Assembly: GCF_041260155.1 (NCBI RefSeq)
Contig: NC_091946.1
Location: 16,652,218-16,716,217, forward strand
Direction: 5' to 3'
DNA: 64,000 bases
Source of the DNA: Ptychodera flava
Taxonomy: Eukaryota; Hemichordata; Enteropneusta; Ptychoderidae
Position 1 is the first letter of the stretch, and every line of letters starts with the position of its first letter. The notes under the pieces are model-generated. The model saw only the letters and a program-made list of their open reading frames with translations, searched no databases and was not told the origin of the DNA. The position numbers were made by a program, and so were the translations under genes. This document shows positions 1-11,122 of the stretch, piece after piece.

Positions 1-37
1 TAACTCCCCGGATGTTCCTATTCAAATCAATGCACTG

Positions 38-137
<100 letters not shown>

Positions 138-221
138 CTCTTACATATATAACTAAATGGCAAACCTAGGTATTTTGAGATTGCTGATTGAATTTCCTCC
201 ATTGCCCTCTTTTAATCACAG

Positions 222-442
222 ATTCCGTGTTTACCAATGACAACTACTTCAAGCACAAGACAGTGTACAGGACTCCCAGAGCACTTCGGATGATACATGA
301 AGCATTCCAGAAAAGCGAAGGTGGAATACTTAGTCTGGACACAGACTTTGCAGATACATATATGATAGTTGGCTTTCTACTGGACTATCTCCATGAATCA
401 TCGCCTCACAGACTTGTCAGTCTGACAGAGTGTCTCAGCTGA
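222..442 (+). CDS. probable 3'-terminal exon of an unrecognised gene
   Basis: A splice acceptor with a pyrimidine-rich lead (ending TTTAATCACAG) is followed by an open frame of about 73 codons ending in TGA at 440-442. The frame enters in phase 1. The peptide looks protein-like, with alternating charged and hydrophobic stretches such as YRTPRALRMIHEAFQKSEGG and DTYMIVGFLLDYLHE. I do not recognise a family. An ATTAAA at 748-753 could serve as a poly(A) signal. The rest of the gene would lie off the left edge, so it cannot be tested here. It could be a chance open frame next to a chance acceptor. Confidence 0.4.
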
Positions 443-869
443 ATATCAGATGTCTCTGTGACCCTTGTTTGTCAAACTCTGTATATTACAGTCAATTGCA
501 GTGGTATAGAAATTGGCTCATTTTTTAACATGGACACATAGTGTCACTTTTTCCACCACCGACGACGGGGTGGTCAGTTTTACTCCCGGGGGTGGGGTAA
601 CCCGTACAAAGAGTATACCACCCGAATGGGTCACTTTTTCATGAAGCAAGTTACTGTTGATGACACAGTCCCTACTTGTTAATTAGTAATTTTATTACAG
701 GTCCTCGGAGAACGAAGATAGTGTCCTGTTCATTAATTTGGTCTGTGATTAAAATCACTGCGACACAGATGAGGCTTAATGGCTGAGAATGAGCTCCATG
801 GTGGTGAAAATATAAAACCAATCTCGGCTACAACCCTTATTACAAAAATGATTCAAGTAGTAATTAATT
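443..869. other. non-coding stretch
   Basis: Possible 3' UTR of the exon that ends at 442, then AT-rich sequence. No open frame or repeat structure is seen apart from G-rich text around 546-630. Confidence 0.5.
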
Positions 870-1440
870 AACCGGATGTTGCAAAACTATTTTCAGTCTA
901 TTATAACACTGACAGATTATTTCCTGCACCACATTTCATACCATTTGATGCAGCGCTTCTTGGCATTCATCCTAAAGACAAAAATTAATTATGTATGCAA
1001 ATTAGCAATTAAGTTAAATGACACTGCTAAGTGTCACTGAATTATATTACAGCACTGTAAGATCAATATCTATACCATGTTTCATCAAATTTGATGTAGC
1101 ATTTCTGGACACATCACTCAAATCAGGAAAGTTCATAAATTATGCAAATAAAAATTTATTAACATGTCATTATTTACTGTTGAAGCAAATTTGATGAACC
1201 GTTTCTTCGCAAATCAGCCTTAATTCGAAAACTCATAATATATGCAAATCGGCAGTTAATTAATATGACACTGCTACACATCTTTGCACACAATTACAAT
1301 ATTTGAGGATAAATATCTCTACCACGTTTCAACAAATTTGATTCAGCGCTTCAAGACATATTACACTAATTATGAAAGTTCATCAAATTTGCCAATTAGC
1401 AATTAATTTACATGATGCTTCTTAATGTCTTCACACAGTA
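870..1440. repeat. degenerate tandem repeat, unit about 147 bp
   Basis: Four decayed copies of a unit containing TTTGATGCAGCGCTTCT and GCAAATTAGCAATTAA. The first motif starts at 944, 1090, 1190 and 1337, giving spacings of 146, 100 and 147 bp, so one unit has lost about 47 bp. A further isolated copy lies near 2150-2285. No coding potential is seen. Confidence 0.7.
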
Positions 1441-2720
1441 TTACAGTATACACAGTACAATACATTTCCCACAATTCAGTTTGATTTGTACACACGACAT
1501 TAAAATTTTTATAACTTTTTCAGTACTGCCTGAAAGCAATAATATAAAATCCCTAGATACTTGATTAATTATATCTACTGAAAGTATGATTAGATATTTC
1601 AGTCTAAATTTCAAAGAAACCATTAAATAACGGTAAAAGTCACATTCTGCAGGTACATGTACTACAAATGCCATACTTTTTGGCAGCAAGTTATGACAAA
1701 CTAAAGGGGTCATTCTCTGAGGAAACTTAGCATGCAAATTTCTTTTGTCTTTCTGTTTGGAAAAAATCAATATCCTTTTGTTTCATAAAGCAGGTGCAAC
1801 TAGTCTCCCTACTTTTCATTACATTATTCTGTATGGCTGAAGACACAATCCGTGGAAAATTTACAAAAATGCTATCTCCTCTCTCAATCAAGTATACTTT
1901 GCTAAATCATTTAAAATGGGAATTGAGAAGAATGGTGTCCTCAAAAGTACGATTTCAAAATTTAAAAAAATTGTCTGTGAATTTGTCTACACATGGGAGA
2001 CACAGTAGATTCCACTGAGGAGTTTCTGTGTGTACAAATCATGATGAATTATGGGAAATCTTCAGTACTGTGCCGTACTGTCAGATGAACATCTGCACCA
2101 AAACACTGTAACATATCATTACACGTCATTACATATACATTAGTGGAAGATTTACATCCTTACCCCGTTTTATAAAATGTGATGTATTTCTAGACATATC
2201 ACCCTAATTATGAAAGTTTATCAAATCTGCAAATTAGCAATTTATTGACATAATACTCCTTAATGTGCTTACACAGTATTAGGGCGACATTTTTCATTTC
2301 TGAGTTTCTCATCTCCCGATGGGCCGTAAATTTCAGCTCCGACAAGAAAATAAAAAAAAATACGAGCGTGAAATATTTATGCCATGCAGAATGCGGACAT
2401 CATTTTATGCGATGCAGGATGAGGAGTCGAAACTTTGACTTTTTCAGCAAACTAGGGAGTCAACTTATATCCAAAATGTGAATGCTACGGTGTATTCGGA
2501 AATATGACCCACGGCCTCGAATGAAAGAAGCCCGAGACTTAGCTGCAGATCTGTAGCTCGAGGTTTTGGTCGGACGGCTAAACCAGAGCTACAGGTCTAA
2601 CCGTAGCCATATTACTACTGTTAAACTGTTTGATTTAGCTTTCTAAACGTCCAGCAAAAATTATCAAAAAAACAATAAAACACAATACTGCACCTTAATT
2701 AATGTCGTTACACCTATTAC
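1441..2720. other. AT-rich non-coding stretch
   Basis: No convincing exon. The short open frames are AT-rich with poor composition. An isolated copy of the ~147-bp repeat lies at about 2150-2285. Confidence 0.5.
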
Positions 2721-2722
2721 AC

Positions 2723-2779
2723 GAGGCAACTCGATGAGCAACTCGATGAGCAACTCGAGTTTCCCTCCACGTTGCCTCG
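2723..2779. repeat. short tandem repeat inside an inverted repeat
   Basis: The 12-bp word AACTCGATGAGC is repeated about 2.7 times. It is flanked by CGAGGCAAC on the left (2723-2731) and its reverse complement GTTGCCTCG on the right (2771-2779), so the block can form a small hairpin. Confidence 0.7.
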
Positions 2780-3070
2780 ATGGGTGTTGCATGCGTATAT
2801 TTTGGTGTCAATGTCTTTTCTCTTCAACTCCACGATGTCGGCATAAGTAATTTTCGTGTATATCCTCTAAATCTTATAATGAAGTTTTGTAAGTCTTATA
2901 AGTCCTCCGTCTTATGACAATACTTTGTAAGCTTAAGAGGGGGAATAATGTAATAAACGTGGTGATTTTGTCGACGGTACACAGTACGCTTGTGGGGTTG
3001 ACGACCACCGCATACCGCACATTACCTCTGTCGTCACGTGTATCAGTTATTTTTCAATCCTCGAAGTCGA

Positions 3071-3578
3071 AGTCCCTTTAGCTGTAACTCTTGAAATTTG
3101 TTGTCTTGAAAAAAGGCTTACTATTTTCTCTGGTTTTCTTTCAATTCTACAAATTTAAATGATATAGTCTTTTGCTACTGAAAAATTGGACAAATAAATT
3201 TAAATTTTAACCGTTATTTTGTTTCCCCGCCATTTTTAAAAACTGATAATATTACAAAGAAAACGAAACATATACTGTCCCAGTGGAAAACAGTCAGCAC
3301 TACGCATTATATTAAACTACTCTGTTCTTTCTGTGAAGATTCTAATGCATATATATGCACGACGTACAGTATTGTTGCTGTATTTGCATGAGAGCGCCAT
3401 TTTGCGTTTGGGCAAAAGTTTATTATTTGTCTTGCTCAAAATTGCACATGCAGTCCCAGTGGACAGTTTATTATACTTGTATAAACACCCCTCAATGAGT
3501 ACATTCCCACAAACTTGTTTTAGTTCGGAAGTAATATCACAAAAGTAATGCTAAAAGATACAGCTATTGGGCCTTTAA
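3071..3578. mobile_element. possible MITE with degenerate inverted ends
   Basis: The left end reads CCCTTTAGCTGTAACTCTT. The right end, reverse-complemented, reads GGCCCAATAGCTGTATCTTT. The shared core TAGCTGTA resembles the ends of the interspersed family found at 10785-11122 and 21004-21354. There is no coding content, and the ends are too decayed to place exactly. Confidence 0.35.
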
Positions 3579-6500
3579 GTATAGATATACCTTTAACCAC
3601 TGCTCATACCCAGGACAGTGATTATGTTTACGCTCATGGATCGTAGCTTGTTAGTACACAAGTTGTTTACAAAACTCGAACAGGAACGATACTTACTATA
3701 AACTGCCATAAAACAACCAGTCAATCAATAACTTAGAAGGTGAATCAATCTATGAATAAATCCTAAACAATATCGACCCCACATTAATTCTACTTTATCC
3801 AAAAATTAGTGAATTACCATTTTAAATATTAGATCAACTGCTGATGAGAATTTCGGCAAATGAGCCATCCAAATTCTCTGTTGTCCTTACATATGGATTG
3901 ATATTTCAAGGCATCGAAAACGACGAAAGCATTGATCAGGTCGGGACACAGGCAACACATCAGCCCGACGAAAGACCCAGTGTAAACGCAAACAACCGTG
4001 ACAGGTGTTCATTTTATGGCGTACGGGAAACGTTCTTGTACCTGAAGAAATACTTGCTATGATTGCCTGTCATGAACGGAATGTTGAAGTCTCATATCCA
4101 CTTTTTATATGACGCCTTCTTAAAGAGGTATATACTGTAACTGCACAGTGTGAAAGAAAATCAGGCGATTCAATCGGAGGGGCAGAAAGACGGTTTAAGA
4201 ATATTCCTCATGTGGAGAAATTATCTTCTTGAAAATTTTATGAGTTTCGCATGTTTCTTAGAGAAAATGCAACGAAATCAACGGGTGCTTTGGTGAGGGG
4301 ATCGTATAACTGTGACTTAAAAACACGATTTCCTTTCGATCCTTGAAACATGTTTGAAATACAAAGTGTTAGCTTTTCCAACAAAATGCACTGTGCAACG
4401 GCACACATGAAAACTATAGTTTGATCCGCACTGAAAGACGGTGTTGTTCTCTACTCACCCTTGAAGTGTTGGATTGATGTGACTTTTACGGTGAGCGTAC
4501 CACTTCCGTTTCTATGATTAAAGTGTTTGAGCTCCTTAAAGTTTAAAACCATAGAAATGTTTTTATCCACTCTGAAATATAACAATCGTTATATTATGGA
4601 GCTCAGCTTACAAGACAATTGAACTCCCCAAACCAAAGACGCCAATAGAGTGATACCCCACAGACACATCCTTTGCTCAATAAAGTCAATTAGTACATCT
4701 TCATATTTTCTCAGTTTGTCTGTCTGTCCCCCTCCCCCCTGTTGTAATGTAGAAGTAGGTTTCGATCAACATGAATAAGTAAAATGTAGAAAAATGGAGT
4801 GAGCATACTTTAGCTTTAGAGCAATTTCTGCATAGATGGTTTCTATGACTTGTTGTAATGTGATCGTTTGTTTTCCGGGCCCCTGTAACGCACCAGCACA
4901 CAGTGGAATTGACAAATTCACATTCAAATATGAAATCACTCAAAATTCAAAGTTACTACACAAAATTATTCTCGTGTCTCTTCCACGACAATTTACATTC
5001 CCCCCCGAATCGTACAAGATTTCTTAAGCTTCATTCGAGTTGCCGCCTCCAGGGCTAACATTGTAAGGTGTGAAATGGTTTCATTTCTATTCATATTTTG
5101 CAGTCTTTCATCTTTCGTGTCATCTAGCCCCGTCTCTGTTGTGTCCCTGTTTCCGTCAGACCCTCCCTTCGTGTTTCTAAAGTGTTCTAAGTTTCTCTTG
5201 GCTTCTCAGGCTCTCGCTATTCCTGTCTCAGTAGTAGTACTCTGTGCCTCCACGTTGCACGGTACATGTATGTCTCCGTCTATCTCTGACGCTTTAAGAA
5301 TTTTCTACCCGTAAAAAATCTTATGACTATATACTGAATTTTACCTTACATAATTGGAAGCTTATTACGCAACCTTGTTTGATTATGAACGTGGCGACAT
5401 TGAGTTTTCACATACACTTTGTTAAAATTTCTGTTGACGCGACAAGATGAAAGTTGAATATCCTTTTTAAAAAACACGAACAAATTACTGTATATAATCT
5501 CCTATTCCTAGCAATGCGACCTAAAATGATAAGGATTTGCGTGTACTACGTCATACAGGCTTCGGGTACTACGTCATACAGGCTTCGTGTATTGCGTCAT
5601 ACAAACATTCGGTCGGACGTACATGACATACACGAAAAAGTTTCACGTCTATCACCAGAGAATACCTTAAAATTTCACATTTTTCTTCATCAATGACATA
5701 AACAAGGACAAGACCAAGAAAAAAACAAGCTTGTTTCTCATCCTCGCGTGATTAATTCAGATCCGCCGGGTCAATCTTTTTTCTGCTCATGAGGAAATAA
5801 AATTGAAAAAAAACCGCAAAAATACGCAACGATAGTGCATAACACAGTGCTGTATAAAACGGAACTGTAAACACTAACATTCCATTCAGAACTGTACACA
5901 TATGTCACTGTTCTATTTAGCTGTCAAAACTGTGCATTGCTGCACTAAAAGTCAAACCACAGAACTTTACAAAAATAACCAAGCAACGCTGCTGATGTGC
6001 ATTTATCTCTTTCCTATATCGCCGGTTACATGGTTTTTTTTTTTTTGGGGGGGGGGGGTTGCGCTCGCGTTCTTGTTGGTTGAAGAAAACAAAAAATTGA
6101 GAAGAAAAAAAACACGTCAGCGCATCATTTTTGCAATATGTCTAGGATGAGAAACCAACTTTTTTTAGGCTCAAACGGGAACGGCTGCAGACAATCATAC
6201 TGGTCAGAAACAAGCCATCTGTGCGTGCGTGAATGAACTTATGAGTCATTCGAGGTAGTTCGCGCCTCGAAGATGAACGATTTTAAACCTTTGTTCAAAC
6301 TCTCCTCAATCAAACCAATCTCTTTCAAAACCAAGAAAAAATTCAGGGGTTGATAAATACATTACCAATTTTTAAATTCAAAAAGGCAGTATGTGGGAAA
6401 TTAAATTCCGTTTTTCACAAGTGTGTAATAAAGACAAGAAACTTCAAATGTGTGAAAACCAAAATACATGTGTAAGTGTTCAAAACTAAGCTGGTAAAAA

Positions 6501-7349
6501 CTTCTTTTACCCAATAAGCTTCAAATGAGCTCCCACAGTTGGTAGTAGGTCAAAAGAAAATTGTAAAAGTTCGAGCGTCCCAATATCTGTCCCCGAGGCG
6601 CATCATCATTATGCATGTTAGTCTGTTTCGCTGTCCCTTTCCTACCTCTAGCTGCCACACCGTAAATTGTAGTATTATGGCATTACATCAACCGATTAAT
6701 ACAACTATGTCGTCACCCATATATGTAGACACATTTTCAAATCGTAATATTAAAAGAATCTTTATCATCCATCGCAGTGAACTTTACATATTCAGAGAAG
6801 TTCGCAGTTGCAAGGGACTGTAGAGGGCGCTGTAGTGTAAAAACCGCAGTAGAATTGAACTCTCACCAACAAGTGTTGTGGGATACACCTCAATTGAGCT
6901 CTTTCTTGTACAGTAGTTGAATTACAGAATTTTTCTGGGTTTTTTTTCATTCCTGATGGCAAAAATGGATCTTAATTTGCATAGAAGTTAATTTTCTTCA
7001 CTCTGAGAATTTCAAATCATGTTTGTTGATACTCCGTTAGTACATATTGACTTGCTTTTATAATACCTTGCTGATTGTGAACTTTATCTACTCACGGAGT
7101 TTCACTGGCATGGTATTTCAAAATCATAGACTTTGGCTCGTCGAAAATTGGCTTTTCCTACCAATCACCATTGCTTTGGAAACTCATTAAACAGCTGTAG
7201 TCTCAAGAAGCGCGTATCTTGCTGTCATCAAAATGGCCAAGTTTGATAAAGAAAGATGTAAGGAACATGAGCTAGGTCGATAACTCAAACAAAATAATGG
7301 ATCGTTTTAATCAACATGAACAACGACTGAAATATTTGCTGATGGTATT
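3579..7349. other. long non-coding stretch
   Basis: About 3.8 kb with no exon I can support. It holds a 3-copy minisatellite at 5541-5610 and a poly-T/poly-G run near 6032-6058. Short open frames here have no family resemblance, splice context or biased composition. Confidence 0.5.
5541..5610. repeat. minisatellite, ~26-bp unit, 3 copies
   Basis: Three near-copies of a unit of about 26 bp containing GTACTACGTCATACAGGCTTC. The third copy has diverged (GTATTGCGTCATACAAAC). Two units hold ACGTCA, a CRE/ATF half-site, in the same phase. Confidence 0.75.
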
Positions 7350-7362
7350 CTCGCTACCTTAA
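7350..7362 (+). repeat. left terminal inverted repeat
   Basis: CTCGCTACCTTAA, a perfect 13-bp match to the reverse complement of 15712-15724. TATT precedes it at 7346-7349. Confidence 0.85.
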
Positions 7363-7421
7363 CTAGGTTTTGACCCCCTAAGCTAGTTATAAAAGTCCCG
7401 ATCAGTCGACCACTTTTAAAA

Positions 7422-7955
7422 ATGGCGGACAGATTCAAACAAATGCGACGAGAGCAGCTGCAGAAATTTCTTCGTGATCGAGGAATTTCGTATTGCGGAA
7501 AGAAAAAGAATGAATTAATTGAGTTGGCGGAAAGGCAGATTAAGATATGAAGTGTTGGAGAAATGTGATCACGAGATATCGGAACGAAGCCGGAGACTTG
7601 TTGTGGACGACGATGGGAAAAGTGTTGATTTGAATGGCAGAGCTGTCGTCTGGGACCGAGACTTGCAGAATACGCCTGCACTAACGCTGGGCGATGTTTT
7701 TGCGTACATTGTTTCTCACTGCAAGTGGACTTCCGAGAGACTAAGTAACTATAAATGTGATGATGGATATCTGATGTTCAAGGACGGTCATGTTGAATGC
7801 GTTAGTATCGGCATCATTAACAACAACAACGACTATGTCTATTTAAAGGGGGCTGTGAAACCTGAGCAAAGACAAACTGCAGGTCGCTATGAGACATGGG
7901 TTTTGATGACAAAAAATGCAGTAGTACTTTCAGCTGGCTGTGCATGTGTAGCCGC
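7422..7955 (+). CDS. transposon nuclease gene, exon 1: SAP domain plus first half of SWIM zinc finger
   Basis: The ATG sits in AAAAATGGCGGAC. The first 42 codons encode a SAP-like helix-extended-helix DNA-binding motif (MRREQLQKFLRDRGISYCGK, then KKNELIELAERQ). The frame then breaks by one nucleotide near 7535-7550, and the reading continues in the next frame (RYEVLEKCDHEI... to CACVA). A donor GTAAGT follows at 7956. Exon 1 ends in phase 2 and joins exon 2 to complete a CxC...CxH SWIM zinc finger. SAP and SWIM domains bind nucleic acid in other proteins, and here they probably target the YqaJ nuclease encoded by exon 3. The frame break looks like decay; a very short intron is the less likely alternative. 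Confidence 0.7.
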
Positions 7956-8907
7956 GTAAGTATAGCTTTCATGATCTTATTTACCATGCATATCAAAATT
8001 TTCGCCCTGTACACAGAAATCTACTTGAACAGTGTGTTTATGTCGAAATGGGTAGAATAACAGAATGCAAAACATTCCCCTGATGCACTTGTAAATTGTA
8101 ATTTGTAGTCAATGTGTGACCTTGATCTTCAGGTGTTGTGTTTTTGCACTACAATTAAAATTATTGTACGATTTCTGAGTTTGTCCTTGTGGCCCAGGGC
8201 CATGCCAAACACGTCATAAACAAAACAAAGGATGAAATAAGTCTGGAAGAGTAATAACACCAAAGATGTAATATTTACACACAAATCAACAGAAGGAATG
8301 TTATGAAATCATGGTCAACAAAACATAGAAGTAAAACATTGAACTTTAGTGAGTAATAGTGTATCTACTAGAGTAATAACAAGTGAAGGAAAGAGATGAA
8401 CTGTTGGTAGTATCACATGTTTGGCTGACCAATTATTATTGTATAGATTCAGTGTTATGATAAATATTGTAGCAACAAAAAACATGCTTTGCAGGAATAA
8501 TGATAATTTGCAGGGTATTAGAAAATTGTGGTGTACCTTACTGTACCAGTTAATTGTGCACAGGTCAGATGGAGGTGTGCAGGTAACAGAATGAAGACTA
8601 TACTTCCATCAAAAATAATTTGATACTTAATGCAAAAAAAAAAATATTATCTTTGTTGCACATCGCAGTTCCATGGGATTGCACATTTCAATTCCATGGG
8701 ATTAAAATACATAACTTTAATCAAGAAGCATTTCCTTTTTTGTAAATATTGTATGGCTCAGAGTGGAAGAACATTCAGCTAACAAGTAGGTACTTTGCAG
8801 GTTAAAAAGTGATGTCACATCTCCTGTATTTTTCACTTCCTACGTGTAAGCTGTACAAGATATGTCTTTCTCACAGTTCTGTTGATATTGTATTTTCTAA
8901 CATTTAG

Positions 8908-9179
8908 AGATGACGGCTCTTGTAAACATGTCACATGTTTGTTGTTTGCCGTGGCAGACTTCAATGACAGGAGAACAGACAGACATACAGCTGTTGGAAC
9001 TGATAACAGGTGTGAGTGGTCAAGACCAAGAAGGGAGTCCCAGCCTGTGGTAGTCACAGACCTTGACTATCGCAAGGACAAGACAACACCAAAAAGCCAG
9101 GTCCAACACCCTCAAATTACAGACCACTGAAGTCATTGGAGAATGGGGATATTATAAGGATCCGCCAACACATGACTCA
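8908..9179 (+). CDS. transposon nuclease gene, exon 2: second half of SWIM zinc finger
   Basis: The acceptor CATTTAG is followed by a frame that completes the exon 1 codon in phase and supplies the C-x-H half of the SWIM finger (DDGSCKHVTCLLFAVADF). The spliced motif reads CAC, seven residues, CKH. The first frame runs to about 9127 and then stops, while a neighbouring frame carries on as KLQTTEVIGEWGYYKDPP to a GTAAGT donor at 9180. This suggests a second one-nucleotide break near 9100. The tail of the exon and its phase to exon 3 are therefore uncertain. Confidence 0.6.
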
Positions 9180-9389
9180 TGTAAGTTTATTCCTACTTTG
9201 CAATCATTGCATTATAGGCAGCATTCACAGAGATGGTCCAGTACATGTAGCTGACTTTTTTTTCCCAGGATTTTTATGGCATTTGTAAACTTGTTGCTGC
9301 ATGCATATATTATAGTTTCTTGTTCTGCCCAGTAAATCATGTGGAAAGAAACAATATTTGACCTGTAAACAAAAACTCAGCGTTTCTTC

Positions 9390-9570
9390 TAGTGTTCAAA
9401 GTTTAATTTATATACATGATTTCAGTTGTTCACAACTATGGCAGGTGATGCATACAGACTGTGTTGATAAGCTGAATACTTGGCATTTCAAATAGTGAGT
9501 TGTCCAGGAAATAATCATTGATTCACATGAAAAGAAATGCTGAAAAAGATTACAGCAACTGTCCCTTTGT
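9390..9570. mobile_element. copy of a short interspersed repeat inside the nuclease intron
   Basis: Shares GTGTTGATAAGCTGAATACT and the right end ATTACAGCAACTGTCCCTTT with copies at 21004-21354 and 38830-39172. It lies in the second intron of the transposon nuclease gene. The left end is unclear. Confidence 0.55.
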
Positions 9571-9918
9571 CTGATTAGTTGAATCATTTTTGTTTTTAAA
9601 TAACTTTTTGTTGAGATTCTTTGCAATACTGCCATTTAGCTATAGATATAGATTGTCCCTCATCCCTTGGTGACCAGTATTACAATGTATGATCACAATC
9701 CGTGCTGATAGGGTGAGGATGTCAACAAAACCATTTTTGTCTAATTCAAATTTGCAACTGTTTTAACACCCAATAATATGGGTCAAAATAGTGGTAACTG
9801 TTAGAAAGAACTATGAGAGCCATAACCAAACTAATTATTTATTCATAGACTGTTTAGTGAGATTGACCCTTAGTTTTTATCTGTGATTCATTACATAGTC
9901 ATGTTATCTGTTTGGCAG

Positions 9919-10740
9919 GTCTGTGAGACTGATCACCCTGGTGCTCTGTTGTTGAAGCTGGTCTCTCCACCTCCAGATGTGCAATATAATTCTGTACCAA
10001 GCATGGTGACTCTGTATCATCAGTTCCAACAGTCTTCTCTATCTGATGACTTTATTGAGTATATGGTTGAAAATACAACTCAAAGTCATCATGAATATCT
10101 ACAAAATCTCTGTCAGAATACTCCAGAGTGGGAGGCAGTACGCAAAGGTAGAATCACAGCCAGTATAGCAGATGCTGTCAGAGCTACAAAAAACACAAGC
10201 CATGCAAAATCACTACTGGACAAGATAATGGGCACAGCTGCAAGCCTGGAAACGAACAAATATGTAAAACATGGAAGGAAATATGAGACTGTGGCTAGAC
10301 ATTTGTACTCTATGCAGGAAGGACAAAAGCACAAGAATTTTAAAGTAAATGAATGTGGCTTTTTCATTTATCCAGATAGTCCATTTATGGGTGCATCTCC
10401 CGACGGCATGGCTGTCTGTGAATGTTGTAACAAAAGAGTTATTGAGGTTAAGTGCAGTTTTAAGCATCAGAATACTTTTCCCTGGGAAATTCCTGAACTT
10501 GACCCAGATTATCATTTCAATATATCAAACGGAAGACTGACTCTAAAAGAGAAATCCCCATGGTATAGTCAAGTACAATTCCAAATGGGAGTTACTGGTG
10601 TGCCTCAATGTGATTTGGTATTTCATACTAGGAAAGCTATAGCGGTAATAAAAATCCCTTTCAATAAGGCAATATGGGATATTCTTCGAGAAAAAGCAAG
10701 AGCATTTTTTCTTGATAGGGTAACACCTCTCCTTCATTAA
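9919..10740 (+). CDS. transposon nuclease gene, exon 3: YqaJ/lambda-exonuclease-type domain
   Basis: The acceptor TTTGGCAG opens a clean 273-codon frame ending in TAA. It encodes a YqaJ-like PD-(D/E)xK nuclease. The entry motif is WEAVRKGRITAS, the metal-binding Asp lies in GASPDGM, and the catalytic pair is in VIEVKC, giving the order D...ExK. The core is followed by PWYSQVQFQMGVTG and LVFHTRKAIAVIKIPF, as in the family. Its length covers the whole domain, and it has no internal stop. YqaJ domains are known as recombination nucleases in phages and as the second protein of ISL2EU transposons. Its job in transposition is not known. The gene converges with the transposase gene on the opposite strand. 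Confidence 0.88.
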   Translation, partial: VCETDHPGALLLKLVSPPPDVQYNSVPSMVTLYHQFQQSSLSDDFIEYMVENTTQSHHEYLQNLCQNTPEWEAVRKGRITASIADAVRATKNTSHAKSLLDKIMGTAASLETNKYVKHGRKYETVARHLYSMQEGQKHKNFKVNECGFFIYPDSPFMGASPDGMAVCECCNKRVIEVKCSFKHQNTFPWEIPELDPDYHFNISNGRLTLKEKSPWYSQVQFQMGVTGVPQCDLVFHTRKAIAVIKIPFNKAIWDILREKARAFFLDRVTPLLH

Positions 10741-10784
10741 ACTGTTCAAAGTCTGGAAGGACAAAAGGACTGACATCTGCTACT

Positions 10785-11122
10785 TAGAGGGCCAATACCT
10801 TTGATTTTTTTGAGTTTCTGTTTTTGACATCAACCATGGTTTCTTGTTCTACTGCCCAAAGTATGTTTAAACACTATTGTGCTTGTCAACATAGTGTCGA
10901 CGTGTAAGATGCACTGTTCTTGTTTACATTTGAATTCTAGTCCAGACCAGAATTCACTTGTCAACAATAGCAATGCAGTCTATACATTCACAAGCTGAGT
11001 TGACAAGATGATTAGTGTGTGTGTATTTGGACATGCTATGGAAAGTAGAACAATAACTATGTTTGGTATTAAAACAAAAATAACAAAAACTAATCAGAAG
11101 TGGGAGTTACTGGCCCTTTAAT
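10785..11122. mobile_element. MITE-like interspersed repeat, ~338 bp
   Basis: The ends are inverted: TTAGAGGGCCAATACC on the left, and TTAAAGGGCCAGTAACTCC as the reverse complement of the right end. The middle (TTGAATTCTAGTCCAGACCA, then a CAAGCTGAGTTGACAAG block) matches copies at 21004-21354 and 24790-24920. It is non-coding and lies in the intergenic space of the ISL2EU element. Confidence 0.65.

Noticed and set aside
1441-1770. 109-codon minus-strand frame
   Set aside because: AT-rich with no pattern; it is not near any other exon.
7307-7681. 124-codon minus-strand frame at the left end of the transposon
   Set aside because: It is antisense to the SAP exon and crosses the element's terminus.
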